From Flavobacterium sp. K5-23 (GTDB lineage Bacteria > Bacteroidota > Bacteroidia > Flavobacteriales > Flavobacteriaceae), in NCBI RefSeq assembly GCF_023278045.1, contig NZ_CP056783.1, positions 2,823,501 through 2,887,500 of the forward strand: a stretch of DNA of 64,000 nt. Reading direction: 5' to 3'. Of this stretch, positions 9,084 through 17,470 are shown one piece after another. Both the position numbers and the translations under genes were made by a program. Every line of letters starts with the position of its first letter. The first letter of the stretch is position 1. The notes under the pieces are model-generated. The model did no database searches. It was not told the DNA's origin and saw nothing but the letters and a program-made list of their open reading frames with translations.

Positions 9084-11021
9084 ATGAAAACTAATATACT
9101 CCTTTGCATAACATTGATAAGTGTTTTCTCAATAAACATTTATTCCCAAAAAGGCAGGCTAGCTGCTGCTGATAAAAAGTACGACAACTATGCCTATATA
9201 GATGCCATAAAAACCTATGAAAGGGTGGCCGAAAAAGGATACTCATCGGTAGATATGTATCAAAAACTAGGAAACGCCTATTACTTTAATGCTGAGCTGG
9301 ACAAAGCCGCAAGATGGTATGGGGAATTGTTTGCCATAACAACTGAATTGGATTCTGAATATTATTATCGTTACGCCCATTGTCTAAGAGCCATTGGCGA
9401 AGATGATAAAGCCAAAGAAATGTTTAAAAAATTCAATGATTTAGCCGGTGATGACAAACGTGCTGAACTTTTAACAGACAATCGAAATTATTTAGAGATC
9501 ATCAAGGCTAATTCCGGTAGATATGATGTGGAAAACGCAGGGATTAACTCGGAATATTCTGATTATGGTGCCGCCATTTATTTAAATAAATTAGTCTTTG
9601 CTTCAGCTAGAGATACTGGAAGCTTAGCCCAAAGAAAACACGCCTGGAACAATCAGTACTTTACTAATTTGTATATGTCTGATCTCGATGAAACGATGAG
9701 TTTGGGAACTGTAGCCAAATTTGACAAAAATGTGAAGTCTAGATTTCACGAAGCTTCTGCCGTTTTTACCAAGGATGGAAATACGATGTACTTTACAAGA
9801 AACAACTATCTCAAAGGAAAAAAAGGAAAAAGTGAAAGCAATACTACTCTTATAAAAATATACAAAGCCAGCTTGGTTAATGAAAAATGGGATAATGTAA
9901 TTGAACTGCCTTTTAACAGTGATAATTACAGCACCTCTCACCCTGCCCTGAGCGCGGATGAAAAAACATTGTATTTTGCATCAGATATGCCAGGTACATT
10001 AGGGAGATCGGATATTTTTAAAGTTCAAGTGAATGAAAACGGAAGTTTCGGAAATCCTGAGAATCTAGGCAATGCTATCAATACTCCAGGAAGAGAGACT
10101 TTCCCTTTTATTAACGATGAAAACGAAATCTATTTTGCTTCAGACGGACATCCCGGTCTTGGAGGATTGGATATATTTGTGACTAAAATCAATGCGGACG
10201 GTAGTTTGAGAAAAATACAAAACGTAGGAGCTGATGTTAACTCTCCTCATGATGATTTTGCGTATTTGATTGATACCAAATCCAGAAAAGGTTTTTTCTC
10301 TTCCAATAGAGATGGCGGACAGGGATTTGATGATATTTATAAATTCTTGGAAACAAGAAAACTGATATGCGAACAAGAATTATACGGTGTAATATCGGAT
10401 ATGGCTACCAAGGAAGTTTTAGCAGATGCTAAACTTACTTTGTTCGACAGCAAATTCAATCAAATTAGCACTGCCATTTCTGATGCAAAAGGGAGCTACA
10501 CTTTTGCAGTGGAATGTGACAAAACCTATAGTGTGAGAGTTCAAAAAACTGACTATACGGCCAAAGAAGAAAAAATAAAAATCCCAACCGAAAACGGTAA
10601 AACTATGCTGAATATAGCTTTAGAAAAAGCGGAATGCGTGGTTACTGTTGGAGATGATTTAGGAACTTGTTTTGGAATAAAAATGATTTATTTCGATTTT
10701 GATAAATCTGATATTCGAATAGAAGCAGCATTAGATCTTGAAAAAATACTCGATGTAATGAACCAGTACCCTACAATGAAACTCGATATACGTTCCCATA
10801 CTGACAGTAGAGGTTCGTCTAAATATAATGAAGCCCTGTCAGACAGAAGAGCTAAATCAACCATAAACTGGCTGATCAAAAACGGGGTTAATAAAAACAG
10901 ATTAATTGGGAAAGGATACGGTGAAAACCAGCTCGTAAACAGATGTACTGACGGTGTAGAATGTACTGAAGAAGAACATCAATACAACAGACGTAGTGAG
11001 TTTATAATAACTGCTTTGTAA
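9084..11021 (+). CDS. OmpA family protein with TPR, PD40-like and regulatory domains
   Basis: A 645-residue exported protein. After a signal peptide (about residues 1-21) come TPR-like helices (about 25-130), a PD40/WD40-like beta-propeller region with several Y-F-A-S-D-x-P-G-x-x-G-x-x-D-I repeats (about 160-440), a carboxypeptidase-regulatory-like domain (about 445-520), and a C-terminal OmpA domain (about 530-645) with F-D-F-D-K-S and S-H-T-D-S-R-G, which binds peptidoglycan. This architecture commonly follows porP/sprF and CHU_C adhesin genes in Flavobacteriia. It probably anchors or supports the adhesin's export machinery in the periplasm, an inference from gene order. Confidence 0.9.
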   Translation: MKTNILLCITLISVFSINIYSQKGRLAAADKKYDNYAYIDAIKTYERVAEKGYSSVDMYQKLGNAYYFNAELDKAARWYGELFAITTELDSEYYYRYAHCLRAIGEDDKAKEMFKKFNDLAGDDKRAELLTDNRNYLEIIKANSGRYDVENAGINSEYSDYGAAIYLNKLVFASARDTGSLAQRKHAWNNQYFTNLYMSDLDETMSLGTVAKFDKNVKSRFHEASAVFTKDGNTMYFTRNNYLKGKKGKSESNTTLIKIYKASLVNEKWDNVIELPFNSDNYSTSHPALSADEKTLYFASDMPGTLGRSDIFKVQVNENGSFGNPENLGNAINTPGRETFPFINDENEIYFASDGHPGLGGLDIFVTKINADGSLRKIQNVGADVNSPHDDFAYLIDTKSRKGFFSSNRDGGQGFDDIYKFLETRKLICEQELYGVISDMATKEVLADAKLTLFDSKFNQISTAISDAKGSYTFAVECDKTYSVRVQKTDYTAKEEKIKIPTENGKTMLNIALEKAECVVTVGDDLGTCFGIKMIYFDFDKSDIRIEAALDLEKILDVMNQYPTMKLDIRSHTDSRGSSKYNEALSDRRAKSTINWLIKNGVNKNRLIGKGYGENQLVNRCTDGVECTEEEHQYNRRSEFIITAL

Positions 11022-11046
11022 AAATAATAAAAAACTAAATTTTATT

Positions 11047-11090
11047 AAAAAACGGATTGTTATCTTTTGATATCAATCCGTTTTTTAATT
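11047..11090 (+). terminator. Rho-independent terminator after the adhesin operon
   Basis: A 13-bp perfect stem (AAAAAACGGATTG / CAATCCGTTTTTT) with a 14-nt loop, followed by a T-rich tract, lies just downstream of the OmpA-family gene. It can also serve the opposing gene ending at 11129. Confidence 0.88.
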
Positions 11091-11128
11091 ATAATATTTA
11101 TATAAATTCAGTCTTAATTTACTTATAT

Positions 11129-11686
11129 CTAAATACTCTTTTGCATTATTTCTCTTTTAATTTCATCTAATGTTTTGTTAGTATACATCAGTTCATCTAT
11201 TATTATTTTTCTCAAAACATTCAAATCATCATATTCAAAATACTTAGCCCAAGAAGTCAGGTTTAATAAATTCCGAATTTGTTTTATTCTTTTTGTGGTA
11301 TCAAAGCTTGTTCGAAGTAATGATTTATTATCATATTGCGGGTTATTTTTGTGTTGATAATTGACCGTATTGTTACTGTAATTTGTCTCGATGTAATACA
11401 ATTCATCAACCGCATTATCAGGATAAAATTCAGACCAAGCGGCAAAACCAAGTTTGATTTTCGACTCCGTTTCTGGTTCCATTGGTTCTAATCGCCATTT
11501 ACTATTAGCTAATCTACCCCAATGATTAGACAATCTATACATCCCTAAAGTAGTATAATAATAACTACTTCCTGCCTTACTTTGATATTGCAATCGGAGA
11601 CCTTCAATTTTTTGAGGTAGCTGTTCATGAAATACACAAAAGGTGTTTTTGAATGAATTTGGACTAGGACGAAAATTTTTTTCCAT
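11129..11686 (-). CDS. Hypothetical protein
   Basis: A 185-residue protein I do not recognise. It is rich in Tyr, Asn and Lys, has no signal peptide or membrane segment, and carries a W-G-R-L-A-N-S-K-W stretch near the middle and a Lys/Glu-rich C-terminus. I chose the ATG at 11686; a TTG six bases upstream is possible but less likely. It stands alone on the minus strand between two plus-strand units, sharing a bidirectional terminator with the OmpA gene. The following gene on the other strand begins 93 bases away. Confidence 0.6.
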   Translation of the reverse strand: MEKNFRPSPNSFKNTFCVFHEQLPQKIEGLRLQYQSKAGSSYYYTTLGMYRLSNHWGRLANSKWRLEPMEPETESKIKLGFAAWSEFYPDNAVDELYYIETNYSNNTVNYQHKNNPQYDNKSLLRTSFDTTKRIKQIRNLLNLTSWAKYFEYDDLNVLRKIIIDELMYTNKTLDEIKREIMQKSI

Positions 11687-11738
11687 AAACAAATGTAATC
11701 AGAAAGTTCATTATATAGCAAGACAAGTATAAATTGAT

Positions 11739-11746
11739 TAACTTTG
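11739..11746 (+). promoter_or_regulatory. Bacteroidota -7 element TAACTTTG
   Basis: Matches TAnnTTTG and lies 33 bases upstream of the ATG at 11779. No clear -33 TTG is seen at the usual distance. Confidence 0.5.
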
Positions 11747-11778
11747 CAAATTAGAATTTTATATAAACAATTTAGATT

Positions 11779-12027
11779 ATGACCAAAGCTTCAGAAGAAA
11801 AAATGCTACAAAAAGGTGTTTTTACAGGTATCATTGAAAAAGATGAAAATAACAATTTTTTTTGCGGGGTATATCTTTTAGATTACAAAATGGTTCAAGC
11901 CAAACATACTGTAGGAGATTGGATTACAATTAAATCCGTTATCGAAAACCCAAGTGACATTAGTTACAACAAATATCAAAAAAAATCAAAAAACTTTGAC
12001 AAAGCAAACAACAAGCCTGAAAACTAG
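11779..12027 (+). CDS. Small hypothetical protein
   Basis: An 82-residue protein not recognised. The centre alternates like a small beta-barrel (G-V-F-T-G-I-I-E-K, G-V-Y-L-L-D-Y, V-G-D-W-I-T-I-K), and the last 20 residues are Lys/Asn-rich and probably disordered. No signal peptide. It has its own -7 box upstream and an ATG preceded by an A-rich leader, typical of this genome. A J-domain protein gene follows 160 bases downstream under a separate -7 box. Confidence 0.55.
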   Translation: MTKASEEKMLQKGVFTGIIEKDENNNFFCGVYLLDYKMVQAKHTVGDWITIKSVIENPSDISYNKYQKKSKNFDKANNKPEN

Positions 12028-12107
12028 TTTTTTGATTTAAACACGAAAACATATCACTCCTTTTCTACTTTTTTTTTAGTGATAAAGTAAAAACTTAAAA
12101 AAAAGTG

Positions 12108-12115
12108 TACCTTTG
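12108..12115 (+). promoter_or_regulatory. Bacteroidota -7 element TACCTTTG
   Basis: Matches TAnnTTTG, 72 bases upstream of the J-domain/KTSC gene. No good -33 element is visible. Confidence 0.55.
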
Positions 12116-12186
12116 CAAAAAATTTGTCGATTTTGATATTAAATAATATTAATTTCATTTTAAAAGACAAGTAGTTACCTTGATTT

Positions 12187-12627
12187 ATGAAAAAAATAGT
12201 TGAATACCGCAAATTGCTGAATGTAGAAAAAACGGCAGAATTAAAAGATTTAAAAACAATTTACCGTAATGCGATGAAAGAAGCGCATCCTGACAAATTT
12301 CAGGGCGATGAAGAAGGTTTAAAAGTAGCTGAAGAAAATAGTAAAAAAATCATTGAAGCTTACCACTTTTTAGTTAGCATCAATCCTGAAACTATTAAAG
12401 CAAACTTACCTGAATACACTGAAACTATCACTACATCTACAATTACAGATTATAAATTTGTTGAAGGTAGATTGATTATCAATTTTTCTAACGGAAGCGT
12501 ATACGAATACATCAGCGTACCAAAAGCGACTTATGTAAAAATGGTAAATGCTGATTCTCCTGGAAGATTTGCTAAAAGACACATTCTTAATGCTTTTACT
12601 TGGAGAAAAACTTTAAACCAAGATTAA
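12187..12627 (+). CDS. J-domain protein with C-terminal KTSC domain
   Basis: A 146-residue cytoplasmic protein. Residues 1-68 form a DnaJ-like J domain with the diagnostic H-P-D at 34-36, which stimulates an Hsp70 ATPase. Residues about 80-142 match a KTSC domain: a small beta-structured module with S-T-I-T-D-Y-K-F, N-G-S-V-Y-E-Y and S-P-G-R-F-A-K-R. KTSC domains occur in RNA- or stress-associated bacterial proteins, but their role is not settled. Flanked by its own -7 box and a strong terminator, so it is probably a single-gene transcript. Confidence 0.85.
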   Translation: MKKIVEYRKLLNVEKTAELKDLKTIYRNAMKEAHPDKFQGDEEGLKVAEENSKKIIEAYHFLVSINPETIKANLPEYTETITTSTITDYKFVEGRLIINFSNGSVYEYISVPKATYVKMVNADSPGRFAKRHILNAFTWRKTLNQD

Positions 12628-12652
12628 GTTATTAAAGAAACTTGTATTATAC

Positions 12653-12689
12653 AAAACCGTTCAAAAGAAATTTTGAACGGTTTTTTTTT
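12653..12689 (+). terminator. Rho-independent terminator
   Basis: A 14-bp stem AAAACCGTTCAAAA / TTTTGAACGGTTTT with GAAA tetraloop, then a run of T. Directly follows the J-domain gene. Confidence 0.93.
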
Positions 12690-12847
12690 GTCAATATCTT
12701 TAATAAATCACCTTAACAAGTGAAAAACACTGGTGAATTTTATAAATAAAATATTGTTAAAAAAAATAATTGAATTGTATTGTAATATTAATTAGTTTAA
12801 AGTATTTTTATAAAAACCATTTTGACTATTAACCATTACTCTCAACT

Positions 12848-13084
12848 ATGCCAGATCCTTGTAAATTATACAAATCACAATTTAAAAGAGCATTAGAAAC
12901 ACTAAATGTTTTAAAAATTAATCAAGAACAAATCAATATTAAATTAAAGACTAATCCTATATGTGCTGATTTACATAAAGAATTAAGGAATGTTGATTTA
13001 GAAATAAAGATTACAAAAAACGAAATTGAGCAAGCTGAAATTGATATCAATAGCTGTGAAATTGAATATCAATCCATAATTTAA
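12848..13084 (+). CDS. Small hypothetical coiled-coil protein
   Basis: A 78-residue protein not recognised. It is almost entirely helical with heptad-like spacing (L-E-T-L-N-V-L-K, E-Q-I-N-I-K-L-K, E-I-E-Q-A-E-I-D-I) and three Cys (residues 5, 39 and 70). No signal peptide or membrane segment. It stands alone, 220 bases after the preceding gene, in very AT-rich surroundings, so a chance ORF cannot be excluded; the amphipathic pattern favours a real gene. Confidence 0.45.
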   Translation: MPDPCKLYKSQFKRALETLNVLKINQEQINIKLKTNPICADLHKELRNVDLEIKITKNEIEQAEIDINSCEIEYQSII

Positions 13085-13441
13085 CAATGTTACTTTATAT
13101 AAGTTTCATAGAAAGCTTCACTTATATTTAAAAGCGAAAACCTTTTTCTTGTATATCTCCAATACATTTCTATCCCAGTTCTCAATATTTTTTTATTGAG
13201 AACCTCTCACGATACCTGAATTTTCATTAAATTCAAGCTTTTATAATAGCTATTTATATTTTCTGTAAAAATATTTTTCCTTTTATAATTCCATTTTAGT
13301 TAGTATTATTAAAACTTCCTTAAACTCCTTTTAATATATCTATTAATTTTTAAAAACTATAACAAAAATTTAGGCAATAAAATTATTAATGAATTATTAT
13401 TTTAGATACTTTTGCAAACAAAATCAAATAACTAATTAATA
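13085..13441. other. Gene-free AT-rich region with a perfect hairpin
   Basis: No convincing ORF. A perfect 10-bp hairpin (GTTCTCAATA / TATTGAGAAC, 6-nt T loop) lies at 13178-13203, and a smaller one (TGAATTT / AAATTCA) near 13219-13238. The promoter of the next gene is at the right end. Confidence 0.5.
13407..13414 (+). promoter_or_regulatory. Bacteroidota -7 element TACTTTTG
   Basis: Matches TAnnTTTG, 28 bases upstream of the ATG at 13442. The upstream AT-only stretch has no clear TTG. Confidence 0.6.
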
Positions 13442-14194
13442 ATGAAAAAATTTATTTTATTACTTTCCGCTAGTGTAGTTTTATTATCATGTAGCAAAGA
13501 CAAGTATACAATTTCAGGAATTGCTGAAGGTATTGAAAACGGTAAAACCATAATCGTTGAAACTCAAGATGCATCTGGCATGGGATTAATTGCAGTAGAT
13601 ACTGTTAAGGTTGAAAATGGTAAATTTGAAATTAAAGGAAAAGCTTTAGAGCCTGTTTTCCATACACTTCAAGTAGAAGGAATTCAAGGAAAAGTACCAT
13701 TCATCCTTGAGAACGGAGATATTGAAATCGTAATAAACAAAGACAGTATCCAAAAATCAAAAATTTCTGGGACTTACAACAACGATGAATATATGAAATT
13801 CAACGAAGAGATAACTAAGGTTCAAAAGAAACTTATGGATTTCCAGACACAAAACATGCAAGCAATGAATACAGCTCAACAAGCTAAAGATACAGCTGTA
13901 ATCAATAAATTAATGAAAGGTTATGCTGCAATCCAAGAAGAAGTTGGTACTGCATCAAAAGCAAAGTATATTACTTATGCTGAAACTCACCCAAAATCAT
14001 TTATAAGCGCCTTAATCATACAAGGAATGTTAAATGACCCAAGTGCTGACGCAAAAAAATCTGAAGCTTTATACAATGGTCTAGAAGAATCATTAAAAAA
14101 CACAAAACCAGGTAAAGCAATTAAAGCTAAACTTGGCGAAATGAAAACGCCTGCTGTAAGTGCTACTGCACCTGCTGCTGGTGAAGCTAAATGA
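13442..14194 (+). CDS. TlpA-like lipoprotein, N-terminal part (DUF4369-like), cut by in-frame TGA
   Basis: A 250-residue lipoprotein. Residues 1-17 are a lipoprotein signal with L-L-S-C-S (Cys17). Residues about 22-120 form a beta-rich DUF4369-type domain (Y-T-I-S-G-I-A-E-G), followed by a helical linker. In Bacteroidota this domain normally continues into a thioredoxin-fold domain of the TlpA/ResA type. Here the frame ends with TGA at 14192-14194, yet the same frame continues with an intact thioredoxin domain to 14599. The shortened product could be stable but would lack its redox centre. The C-terminal linker is Ala-rich (A-T-A-P-A-A-G-E-A-K). Confidence 0.8.
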   Translation: MKKFILLLSASVVLLSCSKDKYTISGIAEGIENGKTIIVETQDASGMGLIAVDTVKVENGKFEIKGKALEPVFHTLQVEGIQGKVPFILENGDIEIVINKDSIQKSKISGTYNNDEYMKFNEEITKVQKKLMDFQTQNMQAMNTAQQAKDTAVINKLMKGYAAIQEEVGTASKAKYITYAETHPKSFISALIIQGMLNDPSADAKKSEALYNGLEESLKNTKPGKAIKAKLGEMKTPAVSATAPAAGEAK

Positions 14195-14599
14195 AGTACA
14201 GATTTTTCGGCTCCTAATCCTGAAGGAAAAATCGTTTCCCTTAAGGAAAGCTTAGGAAAAGTAACAATTGTTGACTTCTGGGCGTCTTGGTGTGGTCCTT
14301 GTCGTAAAGAAAATCCTAATGTGGTTGCTATTTACAAAGAATTACATTCTAAAGGTCTTAATATTATTGGTGTCTCTTTAGATAAAGATGCTGATAAATG
14401 GAAAGAAGCCATTGCAAAAGACAAATTAACTTGGACTCAGGTTTCAAATTTGAAATTTTGGAATGAACCAATTGCACTACAATATAAAGTCGAATCTATC
14501 CCAGCTACTTTTATACTTGATGCTTCAGGTAAAGTTGTAGCAAAAGATTTAAGAGGTGATGAACTTAGAGCAAAAATCATTGAACTTTTGGCTAAATAA
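14195..14599 (+). pseudogene. Thioredoxin (TlpA-like) domain separated from its N-terminus by TGA
   Basis: In frame with the preceding gene, with nothing but one TGA between. It begins D-F-S-A-P-N-P-E-G, carries W-C-G-P-C at 14288-14302, and continues through Y-K-V-E-S-I-P-A-T-F-I-L-D, with the cis-Pro before Ala-Thr typical of thioredoxins. No ATG or TTG lies between the stop and the Cys pair; the first start-like codon (GTG 14321) falls after it, so re-initiation would not yield an active enzyme. It is therefore an inactivated half unless the stop is suppressed or is a sequence error. Around the stop the expected Gly-Ser-x-Ala-Pro-Asp-Phe of the family reads Ser-Thr-Asp-Phe, so a few codons also seem lost. 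Confidence 0.75.
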
Positions 14600-14620
14600 T
14601 TCGTTTTTTTTCGAAACATT

Positions 14621-14652
14621 AAAAAATCTCCCTAGTGGAGATTTTTTTATTT
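14621..14652 (+). terminator. Rho-independent terminator
   Basis: Stem AAAAAATCTCC / GGAGATTTTTTT with a 5-nt loop, ending in a T run, after the thioredoxin segment. Confidence 0.9.
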
Positions 14653-14714
14653 TATTCAATACCAATACGTTAAAAAAAATACAGCGAATAACTGTAAAAT
14701 ATCTTCGAAATTAG

Positions 14715-14745
14715 TTTGTAGAAACGAAAACAGTTCCTATATTTG
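14715..14745 (+). promoter_or_regulatory. Promoter of tRNA-Tyr
   Basis: TTTG at 14715-14718, 19 bases, then TATATTTG at 14738-14745: an almost ideal Bacteroidota primary sigma promoter, about 41 bases before the tRNA. Confidence 0.8.
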
Positions 14746-14786
14746 CCACCGCTAACAACAACATAAGTGTTGTACTCAAAGGCTTC

Positions 14787-14868
<82 letters not shown>

Positions 14869-14870
14869 CA

Positions 14871-14902
14871 AAACGCTGCAAGTAATTGCAGCGTTTTTTT
14901 TG
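14871..14902 (+). terminator. Terminator of tRNA-Tyr
   Basis: A 10-bp perfect stem AAACGCTGCA / TGCAGCGTTT with a 6-nt loop and a T run directly after the tRNA. Confidence 0.92.
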
Positions 14903-14947
14903 CTCTATTTTCACTTTAAAAATAATCCTCCTACTCTATTTCATAAA

Positions 14948-14987
14948 ACAAAAAAATCCCGTTTCCATCATCAAGAAAACGGGATAC
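14948..14987 (-). terminator. Terminator of the SIMPL gene
   Basis: Stem ATCCCGTTT / AAACGGGAT (14956-14964 with 14977-14985); on the minus strand it is followed by a long T run. Lies 23 bases after the stop at 15010. Confidence 0.85.
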
Positions 14988-15009
14988 TTTTATTGTAATA
15001 ACATTTAGC

Positions 15010-15699
15010 TTATTCTAATATAAAACTCACGCTTACGTTTGCAGTAATATTTATTTCCCCTACAGCAAGAGTTTCTCTAGGCATTACACTTTCCTCCAAC
15101 GCCATTGTTTTCATAGTGGCATAAATGGGCTGTGGGTGATAAACTTGTGAATTATCAGAGATTGTCATTGCTCTCCCTATTTTCTGGTTTAAAACGGACA
15201 CATAGTCCTCTGCTTTTAATTTAGCATCCTTCATCGCTAATTTCCTAGCCTCTGATTGATATTGCGATAATTTAGAAGATTGAAACACTACATTATCAAT
15301 TCTATTAATTCCCTGATCTACTAAGCCCTCCATCAATTCATCATATTTAGACAAATCTCTCAACAAAATCTCTAGTGTTTGGGTTGCATTATAACTGTGT
15401 TTCTTCTTTAGATAATCATATTGTGGATTCAATGAAACACGTTGGGTTTTATAATCTGATGGAGGCAAGTTCATTTTTTTAATCATTTTTAGAACTGCTT
15501 CCATTTGCTGGTCATTATCCTTTTTCACTTCTTTAGCAACATTCCCTTTTGTTTCAACAGTCACAACTATTGTCGCCTGATCCGGAACTACCTTCACTTT
15601 ACCCTCACCGGATACACTGATTTGAGGAACTTGTTTAATTTCTTGTCCATATGACATAGTAACTAACAATACGCTTAGAATAAATAATGCTTTTTTCAT
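15010..15699 (-). CDS. SIMPL domain (DUF541) exported protein
   Basis: A 229-residue protein with signal peptide (about 1-18, M-S-Y-G-Q) and a single SIMPL domain: I-S-V-S-G-E-G-K-V-K-V-V-P-D-Q-A at the start, then Y-K-T-Q-R-V-S-L-N-P-Q-Y-D-Y, and a final I-T-A-N-V-S-V-S-F-I-L-E strand. Members (such as BP26 of Brucella and YggE) are periplasmic or envelope proteins of uncertain role, linked in some species to oxidative stress. It lies 52 bases after the rhomboid gene on the same strand and has its own terminator, so it is probably the second gene of a two-gene transcript. Confidence 0.9.
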   Translation of the reverse strand: MKKALFILSVLLVTMSYGQEIKQVPQISVSGEGKVKVVPDQATIVVTVETKGNVAKEVKKDNDQQMEAVLKMIKKMNLPPSDYKTQRVSLNPQYDYLKKKHSYNATQTLEILLRDLSKYDELMEGLVDQGINRIDNVVFQSSKLSQYQSEARKLAMKDAKLKAEDYVSVLNQKIGRAMTISDNSQVYHPQPIYATMKTMALEESVMPRETLAVGEINITANVSVSFILE

Positions 15700-15751
15700 A
15701 TTACTTTGATTAATTTATTAAGTTTTAAATATTTTCAAAAGTTGTGCCATT

Positions 15752-16390
15752 CTATATTTTCCCGAGTTTTTCCATTACAAAAAGTATAACAATTGGTATC
15801 GCTAATAAAACCACCATAAGGGTGTGGTCAATAAGCAAATGTGGATTTGAAACTAGCGTAATTAAATACCCTCCTATAGCACCGCCAAAATGAGCCGTAT
15901 GCCCTATGTTGTCATTCTTTGCTCTCATACCATAAATAGAATACAATAAATATAAGATCCCAAAAAGATAGGCAGGCATTGGAATAATAAAAAATATTCC
16001 AAGCATCATATCCGGTTGTAATAAAATTGCCGAGTACAAAACTCCCGTAACAGCACCAGATGCGCCTACGGCCCTGTAATTATAATCATTCTTGTGAAAA
16101 ACTATCGTCAACAAACTACCAAAAACTAAACTACCAAAATAGATTATCAGAAACGATAAACTACCCAAAAAACCTATAACAACAGGTGCAAAAAAATACA
16201 GCGTAATCATATTAAAAATTAAATGTCCCATATCAGCGTGAAGAAAACCTGAAGACAGTAATCTAACTTGCTCACCTGAGCGAATGCTTCCCATATGGAA
16301 TTCATATTTTCTAAAAAAAGTAAAATCATTAAACCCTTTGTAACTAAATAAGATATTGGCAACGATTATTGCAATCAAAATGGTGTTCAT
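15752..16390 (-). CDS. Rhomboid family intramembrane serine protease
   Basis: A 212-residue membrane protein with about six transmembrane helices. The catalytic serine sits in G-A-S-G-A (Ser111) and the catalytic His in A-H-F-G-G-A-I-G-G-Y (His167); G-F-L-H-A-D-M-G-H-L-I-F-N-M (49-62) matches the conserved L1-loop and helix region (H-x-x-x-x-H-x-x-x-N). It cleaves single-pass membrane proteins within the bilayer; the substrate is unknown. Length and layout fit compact bacterial rhomboids without extra domains. ATG at 16390. Confidence 0.93.
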   Translation of the reverse strand: MNTILIAIIVANILFSYKGFNDFTFFRKYEFHMGSIRSGEQVRLLSSGFLHADMGHLIFNMITLYFFAPVVIGFLGSLSFLIIYFGSLVFGSLLTIVFHKNDYNYRAVGASGAVTGVLYSAILLQPDMMLGIFFIIPMPAYLFGILYLLYSIYGMRAKNDNIGHTAHFGGAIGGYLITLVSNPHLLIDHTLMVVLLAIPIVILFVMEKLGKI

Positions 16391-16494
16391 AAATATAAAA
16401 TTTAAATATAATATGATGTAAATCTAACCAATATTTATGGTTATAAAATGAATCATTTGAAAACAAACAAGGGTTCGAATAATAATATTTGATT

Positions 16495-16502
16495 TATATT
16501 TG
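16495..16502 (+). promoter_or_regulatory. -7 element TATATTTG that sets the start of the acyltransferase gene
   Basis: Perfect TAnnTTTG. A TTG at 16500 could be read as a start codon but is part of this box, so translation must begin at the ATG at 16521. Confidence 0.7.
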
Positions 16503-16520
16503 TCAAAATATTATAAAGTA

Positions 16521-17390
16521 ATGCGTTTTATCATTTACCTGATTGTTTATCCTTTTTTGTGGAGTATTTCTATACTTCCTTTCCCTATTTTGTACCTTTT
16601 ATCTGATTTCATCTATTTTGTATTGTATTATATTATAGGCTACAGGAAAGAAATCGTTAGAGAAAATCTAGCAGTGGCACTACCTCATCTTTCAGACAAC
16701 GAACGACTAATTATCGAAAAAAAATCCTTTCGCCATTTGTGTGATATGTTTCTTGAAATGATAAAATCCATGAACATTTCTAAAAAAGAGATGGACAAGC
16801 GTTTTGAATTCACTAATCTTGACGTTTATCTGGAATTGGAAGAAAAACACAAAAGCATCGCTTTAATGATGGCCCATTATGCCAGTTATGAATGGAGTAT
16901 GTCCCTAAACGATAAAATAAAATTTGAAAGTTATGCAATATACAAAAGACTAAACAATCCTTATTTTGATAAACTGGTTCGTAAAATCAGATCTAAATTC
17001 AAAGTTAACCTAATTACGACTAAAGAAACGATTCCTTATATTATTGAAAATCACAAAAACAAAAAACTTGGTCTTTATGGCTTTGCCAGCGATCAATCCC
17101 CAAAAGTGGACTCGGCATTCCACTGGAATCAATTTATGGGAATTAATGTGCCTATCCATACAGGTGCTGAAATGCTGGCCAAAAGATATGATATGAATAT
17201 GATATTCTTAAAGGTTAAAAAAGTAAAAAGAGGTTATTACAAAGCCAGCTTCGTAGTGCTTTCTGAAAATACAAATGGGATTCCAAATTATGAAATTACG
17301 GATCGATTTTTAAAATTAGTGGAAGAACAAATCCTTGAAGCGCCAGAATATTATCTTTGGACACACAAACGCTGGAAACACAGACGCTAA
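16521..17390 (+). CDS. Lysophospholipid/lipid A acyltransferase family protein (LpxL/HtrB-like)
   Basis: A 289-residue inner-membrane protein: an N-terminal hydrophobic segment (about 5-40), then the LpxL/HtrB domain. The catalytic H-x4-E motif is H-Y-A-S-Y-E (His119, Glu124), and D-Q-S-P-K-V-D-S-A-F-H-W and the C-terminal Y-Y-L-W-T-H-K-R-W-K motif are those of the family. Members add secondary acyl chains to lipid A or related lipids at the cytoplasmic face. The ATG at 16521 is chosen because an upstream TTG lies inside the -7 box. It stands alone ahead of selO with an 80-base gap. Confidence 0.92.
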   Translation: MRFIIYLIVYPFLWSISILPFPILYLLSDFIYFVLYYIIGYRKEIVRENLAVALPHLSDNERLIIEKKSFRHLCDMFLEMIKSMNISKKEMDKRFEFTNLDVYLELEEKHKSIALMMAHYASYEWSMSLNDKIKFESYAIYKRLNNPYFDKLVRKIRSKFKVNLITTKETIPYIIENHKNKKLGLYGFASDQSPKVDSAFHWNQFMGINVPIHTGAEMLAKRYDMNMIFLKVKKVKRGYYKASFVVLSENTNGIPNYEITDRFLKLVEEQILEAPEYYLWTHKRWKHRR

Positions 17391-17421
17391 TTCACAAAAA
17401 CCATATAAGTTTTAATTAACA

Positions 17422-17450
17422 TTTGTTCTCAAAATAATTGATTAATTTTG
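17422..17450 (+). promoter_or_regulatory. Promoter of selO
   Basis: TTTG at 17422-17425 and TAATTTTG at 17443-17450, 17-base spacing. It overlaps a TTG at 17438 that could be mistaken for the start codon. Confidence 0.7.
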
Positions 17451-17470
17451 ATACTAACTACCCAATAAAA

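Noticed and set aside
14192..14194. TGA as selenocysteine in a redox protein
   Set aside because: The catalytic Cys pair lies downstream and is complete; the TGA is in a linker, with no apparent hairpin just after it.
16500..16520. TTG start for the acyltransferase gene
   Set aside because: The TTG is part of the TATATTTG -7 box; same reasoning for TTG codons at 17438, 20610 and 24643.
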